Source: Kitasatospora sp. NBC_00374
GTDB taxonomy: Bacteria; Actinomycetota; Actinomycetes; Streptomycetales; Streptomycetaceae
Length of the DNA stretch: 64,000 nt
Direction: 5' to 3'
NCBI RefSeq assembly: GCF_041434935.1
Contig: NZ_CP107964.1
Location: 4,881,001-4,945,000, forward strand
Positions 51,409 through 60,477 of this stretch are shown one piece after another. Made by a program: the position numbers and the translations under genes. Numbering within the stretch: position 1 is the stretch's first letter; every line of letters begins with the position of its first letter. Under the pieces are notes generated by a model. It did not search any database, had not been told where the DNA came from, and saw only the letters and a program-made list of their open reading frames with translations.

Positions 51409-51696
51409 TCAGCCGGGCGATGCCGGGCCGCCGGGGCAGTGGGCGGCGTTGTTCTGTCCGACGACGGGCGCGATGGTCGCGGGCGGCGGCGGGCCGAGTC
51501 GCAACGGGCCCGCGGAGAGCGCTGCGGCCGCGGCCAGCAGGCCTGCCACCAGCATGCCGGGCCGGTGCCGGACGGCCTGCCGGAGCCGGTGCCGCCCACC
51601 GCCGCCGGGCCGGATCGGCGGGAAGAGGGGGACCTCCTGGCGCGGGGGAACGGCGGGTGCCTGCGGCGGGGGAGTGAGGTGGGCAGCCATGGTCAT
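51409..51696 (-). CDS. Small single-helix membrane protein, possibly a truncated SAF/CpaB-like gene
   Basis: 95-aa protein from ATG 51696 (ATG 51690 also possible). It has a Pro-rich N terminus, a basic stretch GGGGRHRLRQAVRHRPG and one helix GMLVAGLLAAAAALSAG, then a short Pro-rich end. In Streptomyces the gene between fmdB and mscL is often a SAF-domain (RcpC/CpaB-like) protein with such an N terminus and a further ~100-residue domain. Here the domain is missing and the frame stops 40 bp before mscL. Truncation is an inference. Confidence 0.5.
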   Translation of the reverse strand: MTMAAHLTPPPQAPAVPPRQEVPLFPPIRPGGGGRHRLRQAVRHRPGMLVAGLLAAAAALSAGPLRLGPPPPATIAPVVGQNNAAHCPGGPASPG

Positions 51697-52084
51697 GGTG
51701 GGGCACCGCCTTCGGGCGCTGGATTCCACGGGCGCCGGTCGGGCCCGCCGGAACCCAGGGTGCGCCGACGGCCGAGCTGCAGGAATGCCCCCGGGAATTC
51801 CTGTGGACAACCCCGCCCTGTGGACAACTCGCGTCCCCCACGCGAGTGAACGGCCGCCAGGTGTTGACGTCGCAACGGCCTCCGCGCCACGGCGAAGCGA
51901 CCACCGGCACCGACATCGAAACCGACACCGACATCGGCCTCGGCGACCGGCCACCGCAGAACGCCGACGGCCCGGCACCGCCGCATCGCTGCGGGGTGCC
52001 GGGCCATCGTGAGTTCTGCTGTCGTGCCGTCCCCCGGCCACGTCCTCGGCAGGGCTGCGGGCAGAGGACGTGTCTCGCGCCGCC
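51697..52084. other. 388-bp gap downstream of fmdB
   Basis: Contains the fmdB terminator (51970-52004), a small imperfect repeat of ACCGACATCG/ACCGACA near 51905-51935, and the promoter region of the small membrane protein. No gene with coding bias is visible. Confidence 0.45.
51970..52004 (-). terminator. Hairpin terminator after fmdB
   Basis: GCCCGGCACC (51970-51979) pairs perfectly with GGTGCCGGGC (51995-52004). Inside, CCGCA pairs with TGCGG around TCGC, making a nearly continuous stem. It lies 81 bp past the fmdB stop. Confidence 0.75.
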
Positions 52085-52411
52085 TCAGCTCGCGGCGGGC
52101 GCGGACGCCGGCGCGGACGAAGAGGTGGAGGAGCTGCTGCCGGAACCGCCGGAGGTCGATCCCGAGGACCCGGTGGAGGAGGAGCCGGTGGACGAGGAGG
52201 ACGAGGCCCCCGGGGTCACCGAGCTGCTGGACGAGGAGCGGCTGTCGGTCCGGTAGAAACCCGAGCCCTTGAAGACCACACCCACGGCCGAGAAGACCTT
52301 GCGGAGCTTCCCCTGGCACTCGGGGCACGTGGTCAGCGCCTCGTCGGTGAACTTCTGCACCGCCTCCAGGCCGGTCCCGCACTCGGTGCACTGGTACTGG
52401 TACGTGGGCAC
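52085..52411 (-). CDS. FmdB-family zinc-ribbon protein with serine-rich tail
   Basis: Small protein (108 aa). Residues 1-50 are the FmdB zinc ribbon: PTYQYQCTECGTGLEAVQKF with CxxC, then TTCPECQGKLRKVFSAVGVVFKGSGFYRTD with a second CxxC. The last ~55 residues are a Ser/Gly/Thr low-complexity tail. The exact role of FmdB proteins is not known. GTG 52411 has GGAGG 8 nt upstream and is numbered from PTYQYQC as in the family. A CIRCE-like element lies 25 bp before the start, so heat-shock control by HrcA is predicted. Confidence 0.9.
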   Translation of the reverse strand: MPTYQYQCTECGTGLEAVQKFTDEALTTCPECQGKLRKVFSAVGVVFKGSGFYRTDSRSSSSSSVTPGASSSSSTGSSSTGSSGSTSGGSGSSSSTSSSAPASAPAAS

Positions 52412-52435
52412 TTGCTCTTCCTCCTGCACTTCCCC

Positions 52436-52462
52436 CTGGCACTCTGGCCTGATGAGTGCTAA
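52436..52462. promoter_or_regulatory. CIRCE (HrcA operator) upstream of fmdB
   Basis: On the plus strand CTGGCACTC (52436-52444), 9 bp, then GAGTGCTAA (52454-52462). The consensus is TTAGCACTC-N9-GAGTGCTAA: the right arm is perfect and the left has two mismatches, with the exact spacing. It is placed between promoter and start codon of fmdB, as CIRCE usually is for groES and groEL. Confidence 0.85.
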
Positions 52463-52467
52463 CGATC

Positions 52468-52496
52468 CTCAATCATGCGGTATTCCGTTGATTGAG
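52468..52496. promoter_or_regulatory. 8-bp inverted repeat next to the CIRCE element
   Basis: CTCAATCA (52468-52475) is mirrored by TGATTGAG (52489-52496) around a 13-bp centre. It lies 5 bp upstream of CIRCE with respect to fmdB, over the expected promoter, in an AT-richer patch. It may be a second operator. Confidence 0.55.
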
Positions 52497-52617
52497 TCCA
52501 GCGCTCCGGATGTGATCCGAGTGTCAGCCGTCGTGCCGGCCGTCGTGCTGGCCGCCGTGCCGGCCGCCGTGCCGGCCGTCACCGCACCGCCACGGCCGGC
52601 GTCGGCCCGGAGGGTGC

Positions 52618-53919
52618 TCAGCTCTCCGCGGCCGCGATCTTCGCGCCCCTGGGCGCCGCGCCGGCGCTGCGGGCGACCGTCCGGCTGCGGGTGCCGGGTG
52701 CCACCAGCAGGCGGCGCAGGGCGACCAGTGCGGCCAGGCCGATTCCGGCACCGGCGACCGGCACCAGGAACCCGGCGGAGGGGCCGCTCCGGTCGATCAG
52801 CTGTCCGGCGACGGTCGAGCCGATCGCCAGCCCGAGGCCGATCGCGCCGGTCAGCCAGGTGAAGGCCTCGGTCTTGGCGCCGTCGGCGACCAGGGTCTCG
52901 ACCAGGGTGTACCCGGTGATCAGCGTGGGTGCGATGGCGAGTCCGCAGAACAGTCCGGCGATGGTCAGCGCGACCAGGTTGGGCATCGCCCAGAGCGTGG
53001 AGCAGCCGACCACCAGCAGCGCGTAGCAGAACAGCATCCGCTGCCGGGCCGAGCGCTTCCAGCCGACCATGCCGTAGAGCACACCGGCCACCATGGAGCC
53101 GCCGGCGAAGATCCCGTAGACGGTGCCGCTGGCGCTGCCCCGGCCGATCGACTCGGTGAAGGCGGTGACCGAGACCTGCATGGCGCCGAAGACGGTGCCC
53201 ACGCCCAGGAACGAGGCGGCCAGCAGCCGGACGCCGGGGGAGGCGAGGGCCGAGACCCGGCGCGCGCCCTCGACCCGCGGGTGGCGGACGGGGGCGGTAC
53301 GGCGCTGCGCGGCGAAGGCCAGTCCGCCGGCCACCGTCAGGGTGGCTTCGGCGATCAGTCCGGCCGCCGGGCTGACCTGGGTCGCGATCGCTGTGGCCAG
53401 GACCGGGCCGACCACGAAGGTGAACTCGTCGGTCACCGATTCGAACGCGAAGGCCGTGTTCAGCATGGCGGGCTGGTCGGAGAGCCGGCCGACCCAGCGG
53501 GCCCGGACCATCGCACCGATCTGCGGCACGCTGGCGCCGGCCGGTGCGGCGGCCAGGAACAGCGCCCAGGCCGGGGCGTGCCCGAGGGCCAGCGCGATCA
53601 GGGCGCCGACCGACAGCGCGTGCACGGCGACGCTGGGCAGCAGCACGGCGGCCTGGCCGTAGCGGTCGGCCAGGCGTCCGGTCTGCGGCCCGACGAGGGC
53701 CTGGGCGACGGCGGAGACCGCCGCGACGGTGCCGGCCGTGCCGTACGAGCCATGGGTCTTCAGGACCAGCAGGACGATGCCCAGGCTGAGCATCGCGTAG
53801 GGGAGCCGGGCGGCGAAGGCCGGGGCCAGGAACGTCCAGGCGCCGGGGGTGCGCAGCAGCGCTCCGTAGCCGGCGCGGGCAGGGGCGGTGGGGCTGTCGA
53901 CCGTTCGGCGGGCCGTCAC
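52618..53919 (-). CDS. MFS transporter
   Basis: Major facilitator permease (433 aa, 12 predicted helices). The first helix starts near residue 22 (PGAWTFLAPAFAARLPYAMLSLGIVLLVL). The loop 2-3 signature is GPQTGRLADRYGQA, and a charged loop RRTAPVRHPRVEGARR separates the halves. Family members of this type are annotated as drug or unknown-solute exporters; the substrate cannot be read. GTG 53919 has AAGGA 6 nt upstream. The C-terminal ~30 residues are hydrophilic. Confidence 0.88.
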   Translation of the reverse strand: MTARRTVDSPTAPARAGYGALLRTPGAWTFLAPAFAARLPYAMLSLGIVLLVLKTHGSYGTAGTVAAVSAVAQALVGPQTGRLADRYGQAAVLLPSVAVHALSVGALIALALGHAPAWALFLAAAPAGASVPQIGAMVRARWVGRLSDQPAMLNTAFAFESVTDEFTFVVGPVLATAIATQVSPAAGLIAEATLTVAGGLAFAAQRRTAPVRHPRVEGARRVSALASPGVRLLAASFLGVGTVFGAMQVSVTAFTESIGRGSASGTVYGIFAGGSMVAGVLYGMVGWKRSARQRMLFCYALLVVGCSTLWAMPNLVALTIAGLFCGLAIAPTLITGYTLVETLVADGAKTEAFTWLTGAIGLGLAIGSTVAGQLIDRSGPSAGFLVPVAGAGIGLAALVALRRLLVAPGTRSRTVARSAGAAPRGAKIAAAES

Positions 53920-54246
53920 GGTCGGTCCTTCCTGCTGCCTGGTAGCGCACACAGGGCAGGGAGAGCCCCGACGGCGCCGAGAGTCGTCCTCTCGCGCGTC
54001 GACCGGGGTAGATACCGGGTCCGGCTGGCCGGGTCGTGGAAGCGGGGGCCAGAGATCACAGTTCACTGCGGACCGCGGCCGCCGAGCGGTCGCGCCAACT
54101 CTGCTTCAGGCAGATGTTGCGGGTGATTCAGTCAGTTCGATGCGTATCAACCTTCATAGTAGCGGGTGCCGGCGGCCCGGGCCTGGCAACGGAAGGTGAA
54201 CAGGAGCACATCCGCGACCCTGCCGCCCGTTCCCGCCCGGGCCCGG
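53920..54246. other. 327-bp gap between antiporter and MFS genes
   Basis: Both neighbours are on the minus strand, so this is the MFS promoter region and the antiporter 3' flank. An AT-richer patch (54120-54165, with GTATCAACCTTCATAG) is the likely MFS promoter. Nothing else is recognised. Confidence 0.4.
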
Positions 54247-55731
54247 TTACCGTCCCCGTAGCCAGCCCGCGAGCTTGCCGCCCTTGTCCACCGCGCGCAG
54301 CCGCCGTTCCGCGGCCTCGCCGACGGCGTCGGTGGTGACCACCAGGAGCTCGTCGCCGGCCCGCAGCACGGTGGCCCGGTCCGGGACGAAGCTCGCGCCG
54401 TCGCGGACCACCAGGGTGACCGCGGCGCCCTTGGGCAGCCGCAGCTCGCTGACCTCGACGCCGGAGATCCGGGACTCCGCCGACAGGGAGACCGACAGCA
54501 GGTGGCCGTGGAGTTTCTCCAGCGGCGCGGACTCGATCCCGAGGTCCTGGCCGAGCGAGCCCTCGCCGATCCGCAGCCACCTGGCCACCAGCGGCAGGGT
54601 CGGGCCCTGGAGCAGGGTGAAGACCACGACCAGGATGAAGACGATGTTGAAGAGTTCCTGGGCCTTGGGCACGCCGGCGACGAGGGGGATGGTGGCGAGC
54701 ACGATGGGCACCGCGCCGCGCAGTCCGGCCCAGCTGAGCAGGGCCTGCTCGCGCCAGGGCAGCCGGAACGGGGTCATGGTGGCCAGCACCGAGGCCGGCC
54801 GGGCGACGAAGACCAGCACGGTGCCGACGACCAGGGCCGGGACGACGGCGGACCTCATCGAGGCGGGGGTGCACAGCAGGCCGAGGACCACGAACATGCC
54901 GATCTGGCCGATCCAGGCGAGCCCGTCGGCGAAGCCGCGGACGGCGGGGCCGTGCGGCAGCTTGCTGTTCCCGAGTACCACCGAGGCGATGTACACGGCC
55001 AGGAAGCCGGAGCCGTGCAGCAGCGCGCCGCCGGCGTAGGCGAGCACCACCAGCGCCAGCACGGCGATCGGGTAGAGGCCGGAGGAGGGCAGGGCGACGT
55101 GCTTGACCCCGTACGCGCCCAGCCGGCCGACCGTGTAGCCGACGGCCGCGCCGATGGCGAGCTCGGCGATGATGATGCCGACCATCAGGTACCAGGGGTC
55201 GAGCTCGCCGGCGGTGGCGAAGGAGACCACCAGGATCACCACGGGGGCGTCGTTGAACCCGGACTCGGCCTCCAGCAGGCCGGTCAGCCGCTCGGGCAGC
55301 GGCACCATCCGGAGCACCGAGAAGACCGCCGCGGCGTCGGTGGAGGAGACGATCGCGCCGAGCAGCATGCTGGTCCGCCAGTCCAGGCCGACCAGCAGGT
55401 GGGCGCCGGCCGCGGTGACGAACACGCTGACGGCGACGCCCAGGGTGGCGAGCACGGTGGCGGCCGGCATCACCGGCTTTATCGCCTTCCAGCTGGTCTT
55501 GAGGCCGCCCTCGGCGAGGATCACGACCAGGGCGGCATAGCCGAGGACCTGGGTGAGCTCGGCGTTGTTGAAGGTGATGCCGAGGCCGTTCTGGCCCAGG
55601 GCGACGCCGATGCCGAGGTAGATCAACAGGCTGGGAAGGCCGGAGCGGGTGGAGATGCGCACGGCGACCACCGCGACCAGAAGGATCACGGAGAACTCGA
55701 GCAGGAACTGGTTCAGCTGGTCGACGGTCAC
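54247..55731 (-). CDS. CPA1-type potassium/proton antiporter (NhaP2/CvrA-like)
   Basis: Cation:proton antiporter (494 aa) with 12-13 helices and a cytoplasmic TrkA-C (RCK_C) domain. Signature segments are LIYLGIGVALGQNGLGI, ALVVILAEGGLKTSW, SSTDAAAVFSVLR and EAESGFNDAPVVILV (the ND ion-binding pair). The TrkA-C part (about 405-480, VEVSELRLPKGAAVTLVVRDG to AGDELLVVTT) may bind a nucleotide such as c-di-AMP. It probably exports K+ for pH or osmotic control. GTG 55731. Confidence 0.9.
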   Translation of the reverse strand: MTVDQLNQFLLEFSVILLVAVVAVRISTRSGLPSLLIYLGIGVALGQNGLGITFNNAELTQVLGYAALVVILAEGGLKTSWKAIKPVMPAATVLATLGVAVSVFVTAAGAHLLVGLDWRTSMLLGAIVSSTDAAAVFSVLRMVPLPERLTGLLEAESGFNDAPVVILVVSFATAGELDPWYLMVGIIIAELAIGAAVGYTVGRLGAYGVKHVALPSSGLYPIAVLALVVLAYAGGALLHGSGFLAVYIASVVLGNSKLPHGPAVRGFADGLAWIGQIGMFVVLGLLCTPASMRSAVVPALVVGTVLVFVARPASVLATMTPFRLPWREQALLSWAGLRGAVPIVLATIPLVAGVPKAQELFNIVFILVVVFTLLQGPTLPLVARWLRIGEGSLGQDLGIESAPLEKLHGHLLSVSLSAESRISGVEVSELRLPKGAAVTLVVRDGASFVPDRATVLRAGDELLVVTTDAVGEAAERRLRAVDKGGKLAGWLRGR

Positions 55732-55959
55732 GCAGGAGCACCTCGGTGTCGTGAGGGGGCAGCTGATGAATCGTTACTCAGTCTAACATTTTACCTGATC
55801 TTTGATATCGCTCTCCAGCCACCCGCCCAGGTCCCGCGGCCACCCTCTCCAGGTATCGTCCCCCTGATCCACCGTGGGCGTCCCCCGTGTTCGTCCGCCA
55901 CCTGAGTCGCCCTAATGTGGTGACCTGTCACGGCCGCCATCTCCCAGCCAAGGATCCGG

Positions 55960-58692
55960 ATGTCCCGCTCGAAGAAGTTCCGGCGCGCTCGCCTGATCGT
56001 GATCGTGCTGGCCGTGCTGCTGGTCGCCACCGTGACCGGTGGCGGCTACTGGGGGGTGCGCACCGTCCACGCCTCCTTCCCGGCGGTCGAAGGCACCGTG
56101 AAGGTGGCCGGGATGACCGCGCCGGTCGACGTGAAGCGGGACGCCAACGGCATCCCTCAGCTGTACGCCGACACCAATGCCGACCTGTTCCGGGCCCAGG
56201 GCTACGTCCAGGCCCAGGACCGGTTCTGGGAGATGGACGTCCGACGGCACGTCACCGCCGGGCGGCTGTCCGAAATGTTCGGTTCGAGCCAGATTGAGAC
56301 CGACGGCTTCCTGCGCACCATGGGCTGGCGCCAGGTCGCGCAGCAGGAGTACGACAGCAAGCTCTCCGAGGACACCAAGAAGAACCTGCAGGCCTACACG
56401 GACGGCGTGAACGCCTGGCTGGACGAGCACCAGGGCGGATCGAGCGCCTCGCTGGAGTACACCCTGCTCGGGGCCGTCAACGACGACTACAAGCCCGAGA
56501 AGTGGGACCCGGTCGACTCGGTGGCCTGGCTGAAGGCGATGGCCTGGAACCTCTCCGGCAACATGCAGGAGGAGATCGACCGCGCCCTGCTCGCGCAGGA
56601 CTTCGGCCAGGACAAGATCGCCCAGCTCTACCCGGACTATCCCTACGCCCGCAACGGCACCATCGTGAAGGCCGGCGCCGTCGGCGCCGACGGCACCTTC
56701 AAGCCGGCCGACGGCTCCACCGCCCCGGGCTCGCCGACCGGTGCCACCGCGCAGAGCCGGGCCGCCACCGACGCGCTGCTCAAGGACGTCTCCGACAAGA
56801 TCTCCGGGATGCCGCAGCTGCTCGGCCGGCAGGGCCAGGGCATCGGCTCCAACTCCTGGGTCGTCGACGGCAAGCACACCACCACCGGGCTGCCGCTGCT
56901 CGCCAACGACCCCCACCTGGGCCCCGGGATGCCCTCGGTCTGGTACCAGATGGGGCTGCACTGCCGCACGGTCGGCAAGGGCTGCACCTACGACACCGCG
57001 GGCTTCACCTTCGCCGGCATGCCCGGTGTGGTCATCGGCCACAACAAGGACATCTCCTGGGGCTTCACCAACCTCGGCGCCGACGTCACCGACCTCTACC
57101 TGGAGAAGGTCACCGGCCCGGACACCTACCTGGTCGACGGCAAGGAGGCGAAGTTCAAGGCCCGCAAGGAGACCATCAAGGTCGCCGGCGGCGAGGACCG
57201 GACCATCACCGTCCGCACCACCCAGGACGGCCTGCCGCTGATCTCCGACCAGAGCACCGAGCAGCAGCACGTCGGCCAGAACGCCCCGGTCGGCAACGCC
57301 GCCCCGGACCGCGCGGCCGGCTACGGCGTCGCCCTGCAGTGGACGGCCCTGACCCCCTCCAACACCATGGACGCGGTCTTCAAGATCGACCAGGCCACCG
57401 GCTGGTCCGACTTCCGCAGCGCCGCCGAGGACTTCGCCGTCCCCGCGCAGAACCTGATCTACGCCGACACCAAGGGCAACATCGGCTACCAGGCGCCCGG
57501 CATGATCCCGCAGCGGACCAAGGGCGACGGCACCTACCCCGCCCCCGGCTGGGACTCCTCGTACGGCTGGAAGAAGGACTACATCCCCTTCAAGGCCCTG
57601 CCCTACAGCTTCAACCCCACGGCCGGGTACATCGTCACCGCCAACCAGGCCGTGGTCGACCCGGGCTACAAGTACCTGCTGACCAAGGACTGGGAGTACG
57701 GCACCCGGGCCAAGGAGATCACCGACCAGCTCGACGCCCGCCTGAAGAACGGCGGCAAGATCTCCCCGGACGACATGCAGGCCATCCAGCTGGACAACAC
57801 CAGCGTGATGGCGCAGACGCTGGTCCCGCTGCTGCTCAAGGTGCAGATCGACGACCCGTACGTCCGCGAGGCCCAGGACCTGCTCAAGGACTGGAACTTC
57901 CACCAGGACGCCGACTCGGCCGCCGCCGCCTACTACAACGGCGTCTGGCGCCAGCTCCTCACCCTGGCCTTCGGGCAGAAGTTCCCGGCCGGGCTGCGGG
58001 CCGAGGGCGACTGCCTGCTGGTCCGGCAGAAGCGCGACGCCACGCTGCCCGAGGGCGCCGTCGGCAACACCACCCAGGCCGTCACCGAGTGCGGCACCCG
58101 CGAGGCCAAGAACGCCCAGCCGGACGGCGGCGACCGGTGGACCGAGACGGTCCGGCAGCTGCTCACCCAGCCCGACAACGGCTGGTGGGACTACATCGAC
58201 TCCAACCACCGCTCCCAGCACGGCCTGGACAGCCTGCTCGGCGAGGCCATGAAGGACGCCCGCCAGGACCTCACCGCCCAGCTGGGCAAGGACATCAAGA
58301 CCTGGAGCTGGGGCCGGCTGCACACGCTGACCCTCAAGGAGCAGACCATCGGCAGCGACGACTCCTCGATCGCCTCGGGCGTGGTCCGCCGGCTGCTCAA
58401 CCGCGGCCCCTACCGGCTCTCCGGCGGCACCGCCGCAGTCGACGCGGCCGGCTGGAACGCGGCGGCCGGGTACCAGGTCGACTGGATCCCGTCGATGCGG
58501 ATGGTGGTCGACCTGAGCGACTTCGACGCCTCCCACTGGATCAACGTCGGGGGCGCCTCCGGCCACGCCTTCCACCAGAACTACAACGACCAGACCCAGC
58601 TCTGGGCGGACGGCAAACTGCTGCCCTGGGCCTTCTCGGCGGACGCGGTCAGCAAGTCCGCCAAGCACACCATGACGCTGACCGCGGGCTGA
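55960..58692 (+). CDS. Penicillin acylase (S45) family protein
   Basis: Secreted Ntn hydrolase precursor (910 aa) that cleaves amide bonds of acylated compounds such as beta-lactams or N-acyl homoserine lactones. An N-terminal hydrophobic segment (LIVIVLAVLLVATVTGGGYW) is a signal or anchor. The alpha-chain part covers about 40-260, then a linker and autocleavage at GIGSNSW: Ser297 is the new N-terminal nucleophile of the beta chain. LLANDPHLG and GFTFAGMPGVVIGHNKDISWGFTN are typical. True substrate is unknown. Confidence 0.92.
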   Translation: MSRSKKFRRARLIVIVLAVLLVATVTGGGYWGVRTVHASFPAVEGTVKVAGMTAPVDVKRDANGIPQLYADTNADLFRAQGYVQAQDRFWEMDVRRHVTAGRLSEMFGSSQIETDGFLRTMGWRQVAQQEYDSKLSEDTKKNLQAYTDGVNAWLDEHQGGSSASLEYTLLGAVNDDYKPEKWDPVDSVAWLKAMAWNLSGNMQEEIDRALLAQDFGQDKIAQLYPDYPYARNGTIVKAGAVGADGTFKPADGSTAPGSPTGATAQSRAATDALLKDVSDKISGMPQLLGRQGQGIGSNSWVVDGKHTTTGLPLLANDPHLGPGMPSVWYQMGLHCRTVGKGCTYDTAGFTFAGMPGVVIGHNKDISWGFTNLGADVTDLYLEKVTGPDTYLVDGKEAKFKARKETIKVAGGEDRTITVRTTQDGLPLISDQSTEQQHVGQNAPVGNAAPDRAAGYGVALQWTALTPSNTMDAVFKIDQATGWSDFRSAAEDFAVPAQNLIYADTKGNIGYQAPGMIPQRTKGDGTYPAPGWDSSYGWKKDYIPFKALPYSFNPTAGYIVTANQAVVDPGYKYLLTKDWEYGTRAKEITDQLDARLKNGGKISPDDMQAIQLDNTSVMAQTLVPLLLKVQIDDPYVREAQDLLKDWNFHQDADSAAAAYYNGVWRQLLTLAFGQKFPAGLRAEGDCLLVRQKRDATLPEGAVGNTTQAVTECGTREAKNAQPDGGDRWTETVRQLLTQPDNGWWDYIDSNHRSQHGLDSLLGEAMKDARQDLTAQLGKDIKTWSWGRLHTLTLKEQTIGSDDSSIASGVVRRLLNRGPYRLSGGTAAVDAAGWNAAAGYQVDWIPSMRMVVDLSDFDASHWINVGGASGHAFHQNYNDQTQLWADGKLLPWAFSADAVSKSAKHTMTLTAG

Positions 58693-58720
58693 GCCGCCGG
58701 CCGCCCCGCCCCGGGGCGGC

Positions 58721-59314
58721 TCAGCGGCCGAAGCGGGTCACCCCGGACGGGGTGACCGCCGCGTCCACCGGCAGGTCGTGCGGCTCGGCCGGCACCTCGT
58801 CCAGCAGCTCCGGGTCGTACAGCAGGGTGGCCAGGTACGGCCGCGCCCCGGCCGCCGTCAGCCGGGCCAGCACCCGGTCGTACGACCCGCCGCCGCGGCC
58901 GAGGCGGATGCCGCGGCGGTCGACCGCCAGCCCCGGCAGCAGCACCAGCCCGGCCGCGCACACCGCGGCCGGGCCGAGCCGTTCCCCGGTCGGCTCCAGC
59001 AGGCCCCGTGCGGCCGCGGCCAGGCCCTCGACGCCCCGGTACTCGGCCCAGTCCAGGTCGTTGTCCGGCAACAGGACCGGCAGCAGCACCCGCACCCGCC
59101 GGGCCAGCAGCGCGTCCAGCAGGGGCCCGGTGCCCGGCTCCGCGCCCACCGACACGTACGCCGCCACCGTCGAGTCCGGGGCCGCGAGCTGCCCGGCACG
59201 CTCCGCCAGGGCCTCGGCCGCCGTGGCCCGTTCGGCGGAGGTCAGCGCCCGCCTGCGCGCCAGCAGCCGTGACCTCAGTGGGGCCTTGTCGTTGGACAAA
59301 GGATTGGCACTCAT
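58721..59314 (-). CDS. 5-formyltetrahydrofolate cyclo-ligase
   Basis: Converts 5-formyl-THF to 5,10-methenyl-THF with ATP (197 aa, normal length). The Mg-ATP motif near the C terminus is GRGGGSYDRVLARL (about 140-153), preceded by LVLLPGLAVDRRGIRLG. The N terminus KAPLRSRLLARRRALTS holds the basic ATP-binding residues. ATG 59314 has GGAG 5 nt upstream. It converges on the penicillin acylase gene and is divergent from the GGDEF gene. Confidence 0.93.
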   Translation of the reverse strand: MSANPLSNDKAPLRSRLLARRRALTSAERATAAEALAERAGQLAAPDSTVAAYVSVGAEPGTGPLLDALLARRVRVLLPVLLPDNDLDWAEYRGVEGLAAAARGLLEPTGERLGPAAVCAAGLVLLPGLAVDRRGIRLGRGGGSYDRVLARLTAAGARPYLATLLYDPELLDEVPAEPHDLPVDAAVTPSGVTRFGR

Positions 59315-59374
59315 GGGATCTCCACAGCTCGGCACCGGCTCGGTGTGCAGAGCCTGACACGCGGAAGGCCACCG

Positions 59375-60424
59375 ATGTCCACCCCGCTCCTGGCGCAGGC
59401 CCTGGCTCCGATCGGCGCGGCCGCGCTGGCCACCGCCGGGTGGTGCGTGGTGAAGCTGCGCCGGACCACCACCGAGACGGCCGCCCGGGAGGACGGGCTG
59501 CGGCAGCGGGTCGCCGAACTGGAACAGGAGTGCGCCGAGCTGCAGCGCACCGCGGCCTGCGACCCGCTCACCGGGGTGTGGAACTACCGGCACCTCCAGC
59601 TCACCCTGGACAAGGAGATCGAGCGCTCCCGCCGGGCCGAGCAGACCGAGGGCCACCGCCGCCCGCTCGCACTGCTGATGCTGGAGATCGCCGGATTCGA
59701 GGCGATCGTGGCCGAGCACGGCCGGGGTCGGGGCAACGCCATCCTGCGGGACCTGGTCCAGCGGCTCAGCATCGAGATCCGCCGCTCCGACACTCTCGGC
59801 CGGTACGGCGGCGAGGAGTTCCTGATCCTCCTTCCCGACACGGGGGCCGAAGGCGCCGTGCAGGTGGCCGAGCGGCTCTGCTGGGCCGTCCGCCGCCACC
59901 AGCTGCTGGACTGGTCGCCCGCGGGCCCGGCCCCGCGCCGCCCGGCCGGCGGCAACGGCCTCAGCGCCGCGATCGGCATCGCCGAACTTCCCCGGGACGG
60001 CGGCCACGCCGCCCTGCTGCTGCGTGCCGCGGACCGGGCCCTGGGCGAGGCCCGCCACGCCGGCGGCGACTGCTGGCGCGACGGCGTGCAGCGCCCGGCC
60101 GTCGAGCGCGCCGCACCGCCGGAGCCGGCCGCACCCGGACCGGTCGCCCCGGAGGCATCCGGAACGGACACCGCCGGAGAGGTCGCCCACGAAGGTCCCG
60201 GCGGCGAACGGGCCGGCCGGGATCGGCCCGGGTCCGGCGAAGGCCGGGGGACACCGCCCGTCGACACCGCGGTCGCACAACCGCCTCGCAGCCATCACCT
60301 GGCCTTTCCGGACGCGGTCGCCGCGCCCGGTAGTGTGTCCACCTGCGCAGGCAAGGCCCCACTCACCTCTGCCGGCACATCCCGCGCCACCGCCAAGGGC
60401 GCGTCCCGGGATACGGTTTCATAG
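59375..60424 (+). CDS. GGDEF-domain protein (putative diguanylate cyclase)
   Basis: Membrane-anchored protein (349 aa). One N-terminal helix (about 5-25) and a coiled segment (LRQRVAELEQECAEL) precede the GGDEF domain: DPLTGVWNYRHL near 62-73 and GGEEF at 145-149, the active signature for making cyclic di-GMP from two GTP. The last ~115 residues are a disordered Pro/Gly/Ala tail. Cyclic di-GMP controls development through BldD in Streptomyces. ATG 59375 has GGAAGG 6 nt upstream; the longer start at 59345 is unsupported. It precedes galU. Confidence 0.88.
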   Translation: MSTPLLAQALAPIGAAALATAGWCVVKLRRTTTETAAREDGLRQRVAELEQECAELQRTAACDPLTGVWNYRHLQLTLDKEIERSRRAEQTEGHRRPLALLMLEIAGFEAIVAEHGRGRGNAILRDLVQRLSIEIRRSDTLGRYGGEEFLILLPDTGAEGAVQVAERLCWAVRRHQLLDWSPAGPAPRRPAGGNGLSAAIGIAELPRDGGHAALLLRAADRALGEARHAGGDCWRDGVQRPAVERAAPPEPAAPGPVAPEASGTDTAGEVAHEGPGGERAGRDRPGSGEGRGTPPVDTAVAQPPRSHHLAFPDAVAAPGSVSTCAGKAPLTSAGTSRATAKGASRDTVS

Positions 60425-60477
60425 TCGGTTCACGTCACTCTCAGTTGGGCGCACGCACGCCTTAGTAAGGTCAACGC

